From contig NZ_SCHN01000006.1 in assembly GCF_004120195.1 (NCBI RefSeq), forward strand, positions 186,001 to 250,000: 64,000 nt of DNA, written 5' to 3'. This document shows positions 63,055 to 64,000 of the stretch, one piece after another. The stretch comes from Enterovibrio baiacu. Lineage in GTDB: Bacteria > Pseudomonadota > Gammaproteobacteria > Enterobacterales > Vibrionaceae. Numbering within the stretch: position 1 is the first letter of the stretch; every line of letters starts with the position of its first letter. Below the pieces are notes generated by a model, which was not told the DNA's origin, ran no database searches, and saw only the letters and a program-made list of their open reading frames with translations. The position numbers and the translations under genes are program-made.

Positions 63055-63999
63055 CTAAAACAAGCCCTCAACTTGATTAAGCAATGATCGCCCACCGTCT
63101 AACCAGTCGGATTTATTGGCGTTATGTTCAGCCAATGCTGCCGGATAACTGTCCTCAACCGAATGACCCAACGTTGGATTTAGGTACAGAGCCAGCCAGA
63201 TCAAATCCGAGTGTTCAGGCTCACCATTGTCATCAACATTTGTCGAGACTTGATACTGTGATTGCACTGACGAAACGTCTTCAACACTCGGCGTTTTTTC
63301 AACCAGGAGGCGCATTAGCTCGTCAGGTATTTCATTCGAAAATAGAACACGAAATGCTGCCTTGGCATAAGAATCAAACAACGCTTCATCATCTAAATGG
63401 GCTGAAAACTCGATTGAAATGTGCCTTTTCATTTCAGCCGATGTGCTGGAAAGAATTCGTAAAATGCGCGCCTGTTTCTCAATGTCTCGATCGGTATCGG
63501 GTAAGAAAGGAAAAGAGCTTATGCTATAGAGATCCAACCAATATAAGTGACTAAGTTGGCGTGCGGTTTGCTCGCTTATTGCGGGTTGATGCTTTTCAAT
63601 TTCACTCAGAATATCTGCAGCAGCATATCGAGATTCCGAGGCCAGATTTAATCTCGCGGCAAGCACGTTAGGGTCAGCCACTGTCATGCTATCACGCAAT
63701 GTCCGGCTCTTCTTAGCGTGGTTCTTCGCGAGATATTCATAATCAACCTGAGACACCTTTTGGTCTTCATACCAACGTTGATAGATGTTGAACGGTGGAG
63801 CAGAACAACGCATCGCCGCGCTTTTCATCATAGGTGAGTAATCACGATAAAAGCGTTCTATATTTTCATGCCAATCCGTAACTTCAAAACTATCGGCATC
63901 ATGACAAAACGCAGAAAGCTGCCTATTGGCCAATCTATCTATTTCTGCTTGCTGTTCAACCGTATAAGCTTCATCGTCCTTCACACAATCCAGCACACT
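63055..63999 (-). CDS. Hypothetical protein, truncated by the window end
   Basis: At least 314 residues are open from the window's right edge; the N-terminus may lie outside because no stop precedes the GTG at 63996. The protein is soluble and helix-rich, with conserved-looking YEYLAKNHAKK and SHLYWLDLYSI. I recognise no family. Confidence 0.55.
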   Translation of the reverse strand, partial: SVLDCVKDDEAYTVEQQAEIDRLANRQLSAFCHDADSFEVTDWHENIERFYRDYSPMMKSAAMRCSAPPFNIYQRWYEDQKVSQVDYEYLAKNHAKKSRTLRDSMTVADPNVLAARLNLASESRYAAADILSEIEKHQPAISEQTARQLSHLYWLDLYSISSFPFLPDTDRDIEKQARILRILSSTSAEMKRHISIEFSAHLDDEALFDSYAKAAFRVLFSNEIPDELMRLLVEKTPSVEDVSSVQSQYQVSTNVDDNGEPEHSDLIWLALYLNPTLGHSVEDSYPAALAEHNANKSDWLDGGRSLLNQVEGLF

Positions 64000-64000
64000 C

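Overview
The window looks like a chromosomal segment of a Vibrionaceae bacterium. The gene content and moderate GC fit the Grimontia/Enterovibrio/Photobacterium side of the family, but this is inferred from protein resemblance and synteny recalled from memory; no search was run. Genes are densely packed on both strands, with Vibrio-type landmarks: a syp biofilm locus, a mannose PTS region with its AraC regulator and manA, a BtsSR-like system beside a CstA-family transporter, and a V. cholerae-type chitin-oligosaccharide-binding protein homologue.

1-19.2 kb is a syp-type symbiosis/biofilm polysaccharide locus. It opens with the C-terminal part of a sigma-54 activator (SypG/LuxO type). A convergent NAD-sugar epimerase follows, then sypH-, I-, J- and K-like genes (three glycosyltransferases and a flippase), then an unexpected three-gene cassette: an exosortase-like membrane protein, a small anchored protein and a secreted DUF4114-like protein with a PEP-CTERM-like tail. 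After it come sypM-, N- and O-like genes, a secreted DUF4091-like protein, and sypP-, Q- and R-like genes. Sites matching the sigma-54 -24/-12 consensus lie before sypH, sypI, sypM and sypP, which fits control by the SypG-like activator.

19.2-23.8 kb holds nupC, a LysE/RhtB exporter, arginase, a small membrane protein and a GNAT acetyltransferase. 23.9-32.2 kb is a seven-gene minus-strand operon: a chitin-oligosaccharide-binding-protein-like SBP, two permeases, two ATPases, an M17 aminopeptidase and a glycosylasparaginase. Together these suggest import and cytoplasmic breakdown of GlcNAc-Asn or glycopeptides.

32.7-41.5 kb contains a SnoaL-like protein, a small kinase-like protein, tRNA-Asp and tRNA-Ser followed by an unusual array of terminator plus partial tRNA-Asp copies, a secreted NUDIX-PAP2 fusion, a dicarboxylate/glutamate symporter, a Fur-box-preceded pair of orphan Opp-type ATPases coupled to an unknown 161-aa protein, and a divergent Cys-rich CWC/DUF5522 protein. 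41.6-47.3 kb is the mannose/fructose-type PTS region (EIIB, degenerate-HPr-EIIA, AraC regulator, EIIABC, manA).

47.4-64 kb carries a Bor-like lipoprotein, a large GH3 lipoprotein, a CstA-family transporter with BtsS/BtsR-like genes, tRNA-Gly, an ABM-like protein beside a divergent LysR gene, a NagE-like PTS EIICB beside another LysR gene, an EamA transporter, a family 3 binding protein, CorA, and a hypothetical gene cut by the window end. I saw no CRISPR array, rRNA, transposase or prophage block.
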